Shown: positions 27,363 through 36,254 of the stretch, one piece after another
Layout of the letters: every line of letters starts with the position of its first letter
Position numbering within the stretch: the stretch's first letter is position 1
Source of the DNA: Paraburkholderia tropica
GTDB taxonomy: Bacteria; Pseudomonadota; Gammaproteobacteria; Burkholderiales; Burkholderiaceae
DNA length: 64,000 nt
Direction: 5' to 3'
Assembly (NCBI RefSeq): GCF_914484835.1
Contig: NZ_CAJZAR010000032.1
Span: 126,364-190,363, forward strand
Notes under the pieces: generated by a model
What the model saw: the letters and a program-made list of their open reading frames with translations, nothing else
Told to the model about the DNA's origin: nothing
Database searches by the model: none
Position numbers and translations under genes: made by a program

Positions 27363-27701
27363 TCAGTGTTCCTTGATGTCGCCGCGGGTGGCGGACGCGC
27401 CGTCCGCGGGGTCTTTCTGCGGGTTCTTCTGCACATGTTCTGGCGGCTTTTTCCCGTGTCCTTTCGCGGGAGCGTGCGCGCCGTGTGCGGCGTTCGTGGT
27501 GCGGGTCGCGCGCGGGCGGCTGGCCTCGACGCCCGGTTCGACGCCCTCCATCGGCGCCGGATACACGCCGTTCACGCCGCTCGCCGGCATGCCCGCGCCG
27601 TTCGTGTTGCCTTGCGCGTGCGCCTGCCCGCCGCCCAGCATGCAGGCCGCCGTGAGCACGGCGTAAGGAAGCGTGTTGCGAAGCGTATCGCGGCGGGTCA
27701 T
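27363..27701 (-). CDS. Small secreted protein of unknown function
   Basis: A 112-residue protein with a signal peptide (AVLTAACMLGGGQAHAQG). Its mature part is hydrophilic and rich in Ala, Gly, Lys and His, with no domain I recognise. ATG at 27701 has AGGAGG about 9 bases upstream; the frame extends 32 codons further without a better site. First gene of a pair with the cupin gene. It may be intrinsically disordered in the periplasm. Confidence 0.6.
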   Translation of the reverse strand: MTRRDTLRNTLPYAVLTAACMLGGGQAHAQGNTNGAGMPASGVNGVYPAPMEGVEPGVEASRPRATRTTNAAHGAHAPAKGHGKKPPEHVQKNPQKDPADGASATRGDIKEH

Positions 27702-27912
27702 CGGCTCGGCCTCCTGGTTCGGTTCCTGGCGCTGACACGTTGCTGATGTCGATTCGCGATTCCGCAACTCGCGTTCCAGCGCACACTCCATCCGCATCCC
27801 ATCATTTCGTTATACGAATTGAATCGAGCCAGGAGCGGCACGGCACGACGCTTGCGGTGATTCGTGATATTTCGCGCTGCGCCCAGCGCACGACGAACAC
27901 ACGGAGCTGCCT

Positions 27913-28080
27913 ATGCCCCCGGTTTTCCCTGCTCGCACCTACCACGCGCATCTGCCGACCGAAGAACCCGAGACGCCTCAGCGCAAACCGCCGCCCGTCC
28001 CTGACAGCGAGGTGCCGCCGCCTCCGCCGCAAGGCGATCCGCCTTCCGATGCACCGCCCGAACGCGCGTTTCAGGCCTGA
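27913..28080 (+). CDS. 55-residue proline-rich small protein
   Basis: ATG 27913 has GGAG 6 bases upstream, and the frame runs 55 codons to TGA with strong GC third-position bias. About a third of residues are Pro (PPPPPQGDPPSDAPPE near the end). There is no signal peptide or membrane segment. It is transcribed divergently from the secreted/cupin pair and convergently with the hybrid kinase. No family recognised; probably disordered. Confidence 0.55.
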   Translation: MPPVFPARTYHAHLPTEEPETPQRKPPPVPDSEVPPPPPQGDPPSDAPPERAFQA

Positions 28081-28113
28081 CGCACGCAGACTTGAAACGC
28101 GTCGTCGGCGACC

Positions 28114-31100
28114 TTAGCGCGGCGCCCGTGCCGCGCGCTGCGCGCGTTGCACCTCGCCGCGCGCGCTCACCAGTTCGTCGCGCGAACGCGTGAGCAGCAG
28201 CAGGATTTCGTCGGGATCGGCGGGCTTCGTGATGTGCCAGTCGAAGCCTGCATCGAGCGTGCGTTTGCGGTCCTCGTCCTGGCCCCAGCCGGTCAGTGCG
28301 ACCACCACCGTGTCCTGCGTGTCCGGCAACCGGCGCAGCGCGCGCGCCACTTCATAGCCGCTCAGTCCGGGCATGCCGAGATCGAGCAGCACGGCCTCGG
28401 GGCGGTACGTCGGCGCAAGTTCGAGCGCCGCCGCGCCGGAGTGCGCCACGCGCACTTCATGACCCGAAAGCGACAGCAGCAGCGCGAGACTTTCCGCCGC
28501 GTCCTTGTTGTCGTCGACGACGAGCACGCGCCGAGCCGCCCTCGCCGGCCGATGCGCCTCGTCCACGACCGCGCGCGAGCGCAAGGTCGGCACCACGATC
28601 GGCAGCACGATACGGAATTCGCTGCCGCGTCCCGGCCCGTCGGAGCGCGCGTGAATGGTGCCGCCGTGCAGGCGCACGAGCCCTTTCGACAGCGCAAGGC
28701 CGATCCCGAGCCCGCCCTCGGCGCGCGGCGAACGCGCGTCGATCTGCGAGAACATCGCGAACAGCCGCTCGTCGGCATCGGCTGGCAGACCGATGCCGTC
28801 GTCCGTGACGGTCAGCTCGATCGCCGCGCCGTCCACGCGTATCGCGAGTTCGATATGGCCGCCCGGATCGGTGTATTTGCCCGCGTTGTTGAGCAGATTC
28901 GAGATCACCTGCGCGAGCCGCAGCGCGTCGGCGTCGATCAGCACGTCGGACATCGGCTCGTGCACCGTGAGCGTGTGCTGCTTGCGTTCGAGCAGCGGCC
29001 GCGACGCCTCGACCGCGGTCTTGATCACGACGCCGAGACTCACGACGTCGCGCCGCAAATCGAGCTTGCCACAGGTCACGCGCGCGAGATCCAGCAACTC
29101 GTCGAGGAGTCCTGACATATGCGTGACCTGACGGCGGATCACGTCGGTGGCCCACGCCAGTTGCTCCGGGGTCAGCGACTTCGAATCGAGGATCGCCGCG
29201 GCGCTGCGGATCGGCGCGAGCGGATTGCGCAGTTCGTGCGACAGCGTGGCGAGAAACGCGTCCTTCTGATGATCGGCTTCCTCGAGTTGCTGGCGCACGC
29301 GCACCTGCGCCGAGATATCGCGGAAGTAGCAGACGAGGCCGAATTCGCCGTCCGCGAGCGGCGTGCGGTGCACTTCCCATTCGTAGCACTCGACGCGCTC
29401 GCGGTCGCGCCGCGGCTCGCTGCGTTCGGGCGTGTGATACGGCGCGCCGGTCGCCAGCGTGTCGCGAAAGATCGCCACGATCTCGTCCGCGTAGTGCGGC
29501 TGCCAGACGCGCTGCATCACCGCGCCGAAGTCCTGCCCGGTGAGATCGGCCGTGTCGCCGAAAAATGCCTGCGCGCCCGGATTGATCTCGCGGATGCGCA
29601 AATCGCGATCGACGAGATAGACGCCGAGCGGCGCTTCGTTCATCAGCGTTTCGAATTGCGCGGTGCGCACGCGGATCGCTTCCTGATCGGCCTTGCGTCC
29701 GCTGATATCGGACAGCAGCACGGCGGCGCCCTGCGCGGCCGGATAGATGCGCACTTCGTACCAGCGCCCGCGCCGCGCGCACCAGGTTTCGAACAATTGC
29801 ATCGCGCGCGCCTCGTGCGCGGCGCGCAGTGCGGCGTCGAAGCCGTTCGTGGCCGCCTCGGGACAGACATCGACGATGCGCTGCCCGAGCGCCTGCGGCG
29901 CGCTCACGCCGGCCATCTCCAGGAAATGCGGATTGGCGAGCGTGATGCGCGCGCCTTCGTCGAGCATGAAGAACTGGTCCTGAATGCTGGAGAGCGCGAG
30001 TTCGAGCAACTGCTGGTTGGCGTGGCGGATCTGCGTGCGTTCGAGCAGCGCGCCCACGCGCGCGGCCAGTTCGCGCGCCGAGAACGGCTTGACGAGATAG
30101 TCGTCGGCGCCCGCATCGAGTCCTTCGATGCGCGCTTCCTCGCCCGCGCGCGCCGAGAGCAGGATCACCGGGACTTCGCTGAGCGCCGGGTCGCGCCGCA
30201 CTTCGGCGAGCAGGCCGAAGCCGTCGAGGCGGGGCATCATCACGTCGGCGAGGATCAAGTCGGGCCGCGCGCGGCGCGCGCGATCGAGCGCTTCGACGCC
30301 GTCGGCCGCAAGTTCGACCTGCCACGCGCTCGAGAGCAAGGCGCCGACGTAGGCGCGCATGTCGGCGTTATCGTCGACGAGCAGGATGCGCGAGCCGAAC
30401 GTGAGCGCGAAACGCCGGTCGCGCAGGCCCGCCGACCAGGCGGGTGCGGGGCTGTCGAGGCGCTGGCCCTCGCCTGCTTCGGCGTTGGCGCCGCCACGCG
30501 CGCCGAACGTGCCGCTGGCACCGCTGACACCATAAGCGCCATCAGCGGCATTCGCGCCATTGGCGCCCTCGCCGTTCGCCTCGCTCTCGCCCGGCGGCGC
30601 CGTGCCGAGCCAGCCCGCCGCTTCGGCGGCGAACGCGGCGGCCAGTTGCGCGTCGCCATTGCGCAGCATGTCGATCGCGCGCGGCGTGTCCGTCTGAAGC
30701 GCGCCCGGCGCACTCTCGCGCACGCGCTCGGCGGGCAGATGCACGCGGCCGAACGGCACGCGCACGGTGAAGCGCGAGCCGCGCCCCGGCTCGCTCCACG
30801 CCTCGATCGTGCCGCCGTGCAGCTTGACGAGCTCCTGGACCAGCGCGAGGCCGATGCCGGAGCCTTCCTGCGTGCGCCCCTGCGTGCCTTCCACGCGATG
30901 AAACCGCTCGAACAGACGCGGCATTTCGTGCGCCGGAATGCCCGTGCCGCTGTCCTCGACCGTGAGCGCCGCGCAATCGCCGTCACGCGCGAGACGGATG
31001 CCGACCTGCCCCGCGAGCGTGAATTTGAACGCATTCGACAGCAGATTGAGGACGATCTTTTCCCACATCTGCCGGTCGACGTAGACCGGCTCATCGAGCT

Positions 31101-32607
31101 GGCATTGCACGCGATACGCGAGTCCGCCGCGCTCGATGGCCGAGCGGAACGTGCTCGCCACGTGCTGCGTGTAGCGCGCGAGATCGGTGGCCTCGTAGCC
31201 GACGTCGCTGCGGCCCGCCTCGATGCGCGCGAAGTCGAGCAGCGAGTTCACGAGCCGCAGCAGCCGGTGGCCGTTGCGGCGCGCGAGGCGCAGCAAGGCG
31301 AGTCGCGCGGGATCGCGGTCGGCGGCCACGAGATCGTCGATCGGCGCGAGCATCAGCATCAGCGGCGTGCGCAATTCGTGGCTCACGTTCGAGAAAAACG
31401 TGGTTTTGGCGCGGTCCAGCGCGGCCAGTTGTTCGAGGCGCTCGCGTTCGGTTTCCACCGCGCGCGCGCCTTCGACGATGCTGGCCGCCTGCGACGCGAC
31501 GAGGCCGATGAAGGCGCGGTAATCGTCGTCGAACAGCAGACGCGGACTCGCGCCCGTCACCAGAAAACCGAGCGTGGCGCTGTGCTCGCCCGGCGCTCCG
31601 TCCGCACCTTGCACGCCCGGCGCGCGGCGCATGAGCGGCACGATGGCGGCGCGGCTCACGGGTTCGGACCACGCCGATTCGGCGGGCAGCACGTCGTCGA
31701 GCCACGCGGTGTCGACGACCGCGCCTTCGTGCGGCGCGCGCGACGCCTCGGCGAGCGCTGCCGCGAGACTGCCGGGCGCCGCGCCATCGAAGCTCAGCGC
31801 GGCTGACAGCGGCGTCGGTCCCGCGTGATTGCTGGCCGCGAGGCGCGCACCCTGGCCGTCCGCGTCGAGCAGATAGAGCGCGATGAAAGGCAGATCGCGG
31901 CGATTGCCGTCGAGCGCGACGAGGATCTCGCCGCAGGCCTCGGCGACCGACTGCGCGTTGCGCGCCGTGCCCGAAAGCTGCGCCACGGTGGCGAGCCGCC
32001 GCTCGGACAGCACGCGCCGCGTCTCCTCCGTGACCACGCAGAGCATGCCTTGCACGCCGCCACTATCGTCGTGCACTGGGCCGTACGAAAACGTGTGATA
32101 CGTCTCTTCCTTGAAGCCGTTGCGTTCGAGAAACAGCAGCAGGCTTTCGTCCCACGTGGCTTCGCCGGTCGCAAGCACGTGCTCGATGCGTGAGCCCGCC
32201 TCGGTCCAGACTTCGGCCCAGACTTCGCGCGCGGGCATGCCGATGAACTGCTGCTTCGCGCCGAGCGTCGGGCGGTAGGCATCGTTGCAGAGAAACGTGA
32301 GTTCGGGGCCCCAGGCGAGCCACATCGCGTAACGCGAGGCCAGCATCAGACGCACGACGCTCTGGAGACTGTGCGGCCAGGCCGCCGTGGCGCCGAGCGG
32401 CGTCGCCGACCAGTCGTAGGCGTGCACGAGTTCGGCCATCGTCGCCCACGCGCCGGCGGCGGCTGGCGCCTGAGCGACGACAGCCTGGGGAATTTCTTCC
32501 GCGCTTGCCGGTAGGTTCTGCCGGAGCGCCGGGCGCACGACCTCCTTCACGACCGTGCTGACGGCCGGAGTCTGGGCGTGTCGATCGTCGTTCCGTTCAG
32601 ATGTCAT
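28114..32607 (-). CDS. Hybrid histidine kinase with two kinase modules and two receiver domains
   Basis: A 1497-residue signalling protein with no clear membrane helix, so cytosolic. In order: PAS-like sensor (about 55-200), GAF (215-380), HisKA with His410, HATPase (500-620), an Ala/Gly/Asn-rich linker (675-720), receiver 1 with Asp788 and Lys840, PAS (865-970), PAS (980-1100), HisKA with His1124, HATPase (1225-1340), and receiver 2 with Asp1409 and Lys1461. All N, G and D/K key positions I checked are present. ATG at 32607 follows GGGAG. No response regulator or output gene is adjacent, so it may feed a phosphotransfer protein elsewhere. Signal unknown. Confidence 0.92.
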   Translation of the reverse strand: MTSERNDDRHAQTPAVSTVVKEVVRPALRQNLPASAEEIPQAVVAQAPAAAGAWATMAELVHAYDWSATPLGATAAWPHSLQSVVRLMLASRYAMWLAWGPELTFLCNDAYRPTLGAKQQFIGMPAREVWAEVWTEAGSRIEHVLATGEATWDESLLLFLERNGFKEETYHTFSYGPVHDDSGGVQGMLCVVTEETRRVLSERRLATVAQLSGTARNAQSVAEACGEILVALDGNRRDLPFIALYLLDADGQGARLAASNHAGPTPLSAALSFDGAAPGSLAAALAEASRAPHEGAVVDTAWLDDVLPAESAWSEPVSRAAIVPLMRRAPGVQGADGAPGEHSATLGFLVTGASPRLLFDDDYRAFIGLVASQAASIVEGARAVETERERLEQLAALDRAKTTFFSNVSHELRTPLMLMLAPIDDLVAADRDPARLALLRLARRNGHRLLRLVNSLLDFARIEAGRSDVGYEATDLARYTQHVASTFRSAIERGGLAYRVQCQLDEPVYVDRQMWEKIVLNLLSNAFKFTLAGQVGIRLARDGDCAALTVEDSGTGIPAHEMPRLFERFHRVEGTQGRTQEGSGIGLALVQELVKLHGGTIEAWSEPGRGSRFTVRVPFGRVHLPAERVRESAPGALQTDTPRAIDMLRNGDAQLAAAFAAEAAGWLGTAPPGESEANGEGANGANAADGAYGVSGASGTFGARGGANAEAGEGQRLDSPAPAWSAGLRDRRFALTFGSRILLVDDNADMRAYVGALLSSAWQVELAADGVEALDRARRARPDLILADVMMPRLDGFGLLAEVRRDPALSEVPVILLSARAGEEARIEGLDAGADDYLVKPFSARELAARVGALLERTQIRHANQQLLELALSSIQDQFFMLDEGARITLANPHFLEMAGVSAPQALGQRIVDVCPEAATNGFDAALRAAHEARAMQLFETWCARRGRWYEVRIYPAAQGAAVLLSDISGRKADQEAIRVRTAQFETLMNEAPLGVYLVDRDLRIREINPGAQAFFGDTADLTGQDFGAVMQRVWQPHYADEIVAIFRDTLATGAPYHTPERSEPRRDRERVECYEWEVHRTPLADGEFGLVCYFRDISAQVRVRQQLEEADHQKDAFLATLSHELRNPLAPIRSAAAILDSKSLTPEQLAWATDVIRRQVTHMSGLLDELLDLARVTCGKLDLRRDVVSLGVVIKTAVEASRPLLERKQHTLTVHEPMSDVLIDADALRLAQVISNLLNNAGKYTDPGGHIELAIRVDGAAIELTVTDDGIGLPADADERLFAMFSQIDARSPRAEGGLGIGLALSKGLVRLHGGTIHARSDGPGRGSEFRIVLPIVVPTLRSRAVVDEAHRPARAARRVLVVDDNKDAAESLALLLSLSGHEVRVAHSGAAALELAPTYRPEAVLLDLGMPGLSGYEVARALRRLPDTQDTVVVALTGWGQDEDRKRTLDAGFDWHITKPADPDEILLLLTRSRDELVSARGEVQRAQRAARAPR

Positions 32608-33081
32608 GGACACTCCCGCATTGGCGTAGGGTCGGCAGGCGGCTTCGTGCGCGCGCGAATCGGCGTTTTCGCGCACTGGCGTTCTGGCGAGCGGGCGCAA
32701 GGAACGGGCCGCGTTGCGCAGGGAGCGCTTCGCGAGCACTGGATGATGGAGCCAATCACGAGCAATTTGCGCGCCCGGTGCCGATTGGCGCGGGCGCTGG
32801 CCGCAAGTGGCTGTTGCGCGTGTGGTTTGCGAGCGTGCGCCGCGCGCCGGACGGCTGTCAACGGCGGCTCGATAAGATGGCGGCGGGCCGTTTCGCGCGC
32901 CCCGCCACACCGATTGATCGGACGAATGTGGCAAGCCTGGCGGCCCGCGCCCGTGTGCCCGCATAGGCTCGCGCGCGCCGAACCGCTACAATCGCGGCTT
33001 GCGCGCGGGCGCCGTGGATGAGACACGCGGCATGGACAACCCGCCGCGACGCCTTTCTTATTCGATTATCCGCATTGCGCC
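32608..33081. other. Divergent promoter region between the kinase and thioesterase genes
   Basis: 474 bases, very GC-rich. Open frames cross it on both strands but carry no family sequence. No terminator, repeat or RNA gene seen. It presumably holds both promoters. Confidence 0.5.
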
Positions 33082-33525
33082 ATGGCCCGCATCGAGCTCC
33101 ACTTCCCCGAAGACCAATACTTCTATTCGACGCATCTGACCGTTCGCGTCACCGACATCAACTCGGCGAACCACCTCGCCAACGACTCGATGATCTCGAT
33201 GATTTCGGAGGCGCGGGCGCGCTTCCTGTTCGACGCCGGCATCGAGGACATGAAGGACGCGCACACGAGCATCATCGTCACCGACCTCGCGACGACCTAT
33301 CGCGCCGAAGCCTACGCGCGCGACCAGCTCTGCTTCGAAGTCGGCATCATGGATTTCAACAAGTACGGCGGCGACATCATCTTCCGCATCACGCGTCCCA
33401 CGGACGGCGCACTGATCGCGATGGCCAAATCGGGCTTCGTGTTCTTCGACTACGAGGCGAAGAAAGTCGTGCCGATGCCGGGCGCGTTCCGCGCGAAATT
33501 CCCCAGCGTCAACTCGCTCGTTTAA
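33082..33525 (+). CDS. Hotdog-fold acyl-CoA thioesterase
   Basis: A 147-residue cytosolic 4HBT-type thioesterase of the YbgC/FadM group, hydrolysing acyl-CoA. Family segments are VRVTDINSANHLANDSMISMI (the active-site region, with Asp and His) and ATTYRAEAYARDQL, then the strand FRITRPTDGALIAMAKSGFVFFD. ATG 33082 lacks a clear ribosome site but begins exactly where homologues do. It is followed by a convergent ynfA-type gene. The preferred chain length is unknown. Confidence 0.85.
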   Translation: MARIELHFPEDQYFYSTHLTVRVTDINSANHLANDSMISMISEARARFLFDAGIEDMKDAHTSIIVTDLATTYRAEAYARDQLCFEVGIMDFNKYGGDIIFRITRPTDGALIAMAKSGFVFFDYEAKKVVPMPGAFRAKFPSVNSLV

Positions 33526-33566
33526 GCGCAAATCCGGGCGCGGGTTCGGGCGCCCGCGCGGCGCGC

Positions 33567-33884
33567 TCAGCGCGGCTGGAACGCGATCAGCGCCATGCCC
33601 GCTAGCGTGAAGGCGATGCCGGCCCAGTCCCACGGGCTCGGCCGGATCGCCTCGACGCCCCAGAGCCACAGAATCGCCACGCAGACATAGACGCCGCCGT
33701 AGGCCGCGTAAGTGCGCCCCGCCGCGCTCGGATGCAGCGTGAGCAGCCACGCGAACAGCGCCAGCGACGCGGCGGCCGGCACGAGCCACCAGGCGCTCGC
33801 GCCTTCGCGCAGCCAGCGATACGGCAGATAGCAGCCGACGATTTCGGCGAGCGCGGTAACGACGAAAAGCAGGAACGTCTTCAT
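33567..33884 (-). CDS. YnfA/UPF0060 family small membrane protein
   Basis: A 105-residue inner-membrane protein with four predicted helices. The N-terminus [18 protein letters not shown], the [20 protein letters not shown] segment and the terminal [11 protein letters not shown] are the UPF0060 hallmarks. The family resembles half-size drug/metabolite (SMR-like) transporters; the substrate is unproven. The start is set by the family's length. It converges with the thioesterase gene. Confidence 0.92.
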   Translation of the reverse strand: MKTFLLFVVTALAEIVGCYLPYRWLREGASAWWLVPAAASLALFAWLLTLHPSAAGRTYAAYGGVYVCVAILWLWGVEAIRPSPWDWAGIAFTLAGMALIAFQPR

Positions 33885-34049
33885 GACGGGCGTGGATGGC
33901 GCAAGGGCGCACATGGTAGCGCAGGCGGCGCTTCTTCGCCCTCCTCGCTCTCCTCGCCCTCTCTGCCCTCTTCGTAGCCGGAAATGCAAACGCCCCGTTC
34001 GCGCCCCAAGCCAGAGGCACGAACGGGGCGTGTTCAACCGATCAAACGC

Positions 34050-34853
34050 TCAAGGCCGCTCGCCGCGCGCGAGCCGCGTCTCGATCTCCGTGACCACCGG
34101 CAGCAGGTCGGCGACGCTGTCGATCACGTAATGCGCGCCCGCCGCGCGCAGACGCTCGATCGCCGCCGCACGGCGCAGCGCGAACTCGTCGGGCGCGAGT
34201 GCGTGCACTTCGTCTTCGCTCAGGCCGAACGCGTTGCCGCTCACCGCCACGCCCACGGCCCACGTGCCGCCGTTGAGGCCTTCCTCGATGCCCACTTCGG
34301 TGTCGTCGACCTTGATCGCCTCGCGCGCGCGCCATACGCCCAGTTGCGGCAGCGTGCGATAGATCATGTACGGCGACGGACGGCCCTCGGGCGTGTCGCC
34401 GGTGCAGACGATGCTGTCCGCTTCGAAGCCCTGCCTCGCCGCGCCCGGCACGATCTGGTCGATGATCTCGCGCGTGTAACCCGTGGTGGAACCGATGCGC
34501 ACGCCGTCGGCGCGCAACTGCTTCGTCACGGCGGCCACGCCGGGAATCACGTCGCTGTACTGCGCGGCGACGGCTACATTACGCGGCACAAAAACATCGT
34601 AGACGGCGTCGATGTCGGCGTCGCACGGCACGTGGCCGTATCGCTCCTTCCACGCCTGCGCCACGCGCGGCAGCGCCATCAGCGCCGCGATGTGCGGACG
34701 CTTGGCCATGCCCATCGGGCCGCGCGCCTCGTCGATCGAAATCGGCACGCCGAATTCCTCGAAGGTCTCGACGAACGCGCCCATCGGCGCGCGCGAGCCG
34801 TAGTCGACCACCGTGCCGGCCCAGTCGAAAATCACTGCCTTGACGTGTTGCAT
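34050..34853 (-). CDS. phnX: Phosphonoacetaldehyde hydrolase (phosphonatase)
   Basis: A 267-residue HAD-superfamily enzyme that splits phosphonoacetaldehyde into acetaldehyde and phosphate. The nucleophile is Asp10 in FDWAGT, where the HAD +2 Asp is Ala, a mark of phosphonatases. Lys51 (MGMAKRPH) is the expected Schiff-base lysine. VDDTEVGIEEGLNGG is the C-terminal metal-binding loop. It follows phnW by 71 bases. Together they convert 2-aminoethylphosphonate to acetaldehyde and phosphate, giving carbon, nitrogen and phosphorus. Confidence 0.96.
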   Translation of the reverse strand: MQHVKAVIFDWAGTVVDYGSRAPMGAFVETFEEFGVPISIDEARGPMGMAKRPHIAALMALPRVAQAWKERYGHVPCDADIDAVYDVFVPRNVAVAAQYSDVIPGVAAVTKQLRADGVRIGSTTGYTREIIDQIVPGAARQGFEADSIVCTGDTPEGRPSPYMIYRTLPQLGVWRAREAIKVDDTEVGIEEGLNGGTWAVGVAVSGNAFGLSEDEVHALAPDEFALRRAAAIERLRAAGAHYVIDSVADLLPVVTEIETRLARGERP

Positions 34854-34924
34854 AGTCGTGAGTCCTGAAGTTACGCAGATCGCTGCGCGGCAATCAATAG
34901 TGCTTGAAACAAGGCCTGATCCGC

Positions 34925-36085
34925 TCAGGCCGCGAGCGCCTCGCGGGCATCGAGCGAGGCATGCGCCGGTGCGCCATCGGGCACGCCGAGCGTGCGCAGC
35001 GCGTTGCCGCACGCTTCGACCACACGGCGCATCACGCTTTCATCCAGCGCGCCGATGCAGCCGATGCGAAAACTCTCCACATTCGTCAGCTTGCCCGGAT
35101 AAATGATGAAACCCTGCGCCTTCATCAGCTCATAGAAACGCTCGAAACTGAACGACGCGTGCGCCGGCGAAAAGAACGTGACGATGATCGGCGAGCGCCA
35201 CGCTTCGGTCAGCAGCGGCTCGAAACCGAGCGCGCGCATGCCGTCGACCATCACATCGCGATTACGCGTATAGCGCGCGAGCCGCCCAGGCTGACCGCCT
35301 TCCACCTCAAACAGGCGCAGCGCTTCAAGAAACGCGGCCACCGCGTGCGTGGGCGGCGTGAAGCGCCATTGCCCCGTGCGGTTCATCACGTCCCACTGAT
35401 CGTGCAGATCGAGCGCGAGCGAATGGCTGTTGCCTTTCGCGCCTTGCAGCGCGCTTTTCTTCGCGATCACGAAGCCAAAGCCCGGCACGCCCTCGATGCA
35501 TTTATTCGCCGACGACACGAACGCCTCGCACGGCAGCGTGCGCACGTCGAGCGGCACGGCGCCGAACGCGCTCATCGAATCGATCAGCAGACGGCGGCCG
35601 TGGCGCGCGGTGACTTCGGCGATTTCCTCGATCGGATTGAGGATGCCCGAACTGGTCTCGCAATGGACGACCACGACGTGCGTGATGTCGTCGTGCGCGA
35701 CGAGCAGACGATCGACGTCGGCGGCGCGCGGCGGCAGGTAATCGCCCGTGTCGTGCACCGTGTGGCTGCGGCCCAGATAGCGCAGCGTGGTGGCGATGCG
35801 CTTGCCATAGGCGCCGTTGGCGAGCACGAGCGCGTGGCCGTTGCGCGGCACGAAGCTGCCCAGCATCGCTTCCACGCAGTAGCTGCCGCTGCCCTGCAAG
35901 GGCACGCAGTCGTAGTCGCCGTTTGTGTCGCCGGCGACGGCCAGCAGCGCGGCGCGCAGACGCGCCGTCATCGCGCGGAAATCGGCGTCCCACGAGCCCC
36001 AGTCGCGCAGCATCGCGGCTTTGGTCGACGCAGCCGTGGTCAGCGGGCCGGGGGTCAGCAGGTACGGATCGGCGTGGGTATTCAA
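34925..36085 (-). CDS. phnW: 2-aminoethylphosphonate:pyruvate transaminase
   Basis: A 386-residue class V aminotransferase that converts 2-aminoethylphosphonate and pyruvate to phosphonoacetaldehyde and alanine. The N-terminal YLLTPGPLTTA, the GSGSYCVEAML loop, IDSMSAFGA and PLP lysine Lys195 (SSANKCIEGVPGFGF) are diagnostic. The length is slightly above the usual 365. It is first in the phnW-phnX pair and diverges from a LysR gene. No phosphonate transporter is in the window. Confidence 0.96.
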   Translation of the reverse strand: MNTHADPYLLTPGPLTTAASTKAAMLRDWGSWDADFRAMTARLRAALLAVAGDTNGDYDCVPLQGSGSYCVEAMLGSFVPRNGHALVLANGAYGKRIATTLRYLGRSHTVHDTGDYLPPRAADVDRLLVAHDDITHVVVVHCETSSGILNPIEEIAEVTARHGRRLLIDSMSAFGAVPLDVRTLPCEAFVSSANKCIEGVPGFGFVIAKKSALQGAKGNSHSLALDLHDQWDVMNRTGQWRFTPPTHAVAAFLEALRLFEVEGGQPGRLARYTRNRDVMVDGMRALGFEPLLTEAWRSPIIVTFFSPAHASFSFERFYELMKAQGFIIYPGKLTNVESFRIGCIGALDESVMRRVVEACGNALRTLGVPDGAPAHASLDAREALAA

Positions 36086-36150
36086 GGGGTGCTCCCGTCA
36101 ATCTTCAGCTTGGATGCCGTTACGGTACGCGAATGAAACCCATCGGTAAA

Positions 36151-36165
36151 ATCGATATAATCGAT
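36151..36165. promoter_or_regulatory. LysR-type box between phnW and the LysR gene
   Basis: ATCGAT-ATA-ATCGAT is a 15-bp dyad satisfying the T-N11-A rule. It lies 66 bases before phnW and 90 before the regulator gene, the usual place for a shared LysR site. Binding is inferred. Confidence 0.55.
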
Positions 36166-36254
36166 GGCGCTATCAGTTGGACTTATGGATTGTCGATGAC
36201 CGTTTTAAGGCGGTTCGATGAATTTTCGATGATGCGCGCGAAGGAGAAATCGCC

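Noticed and set aside
33931..33975. CT-rich direct repeats before the ynfA-type gene
   Set aside because: Short, imperfect and of simple composition; no sign of a mobile element.
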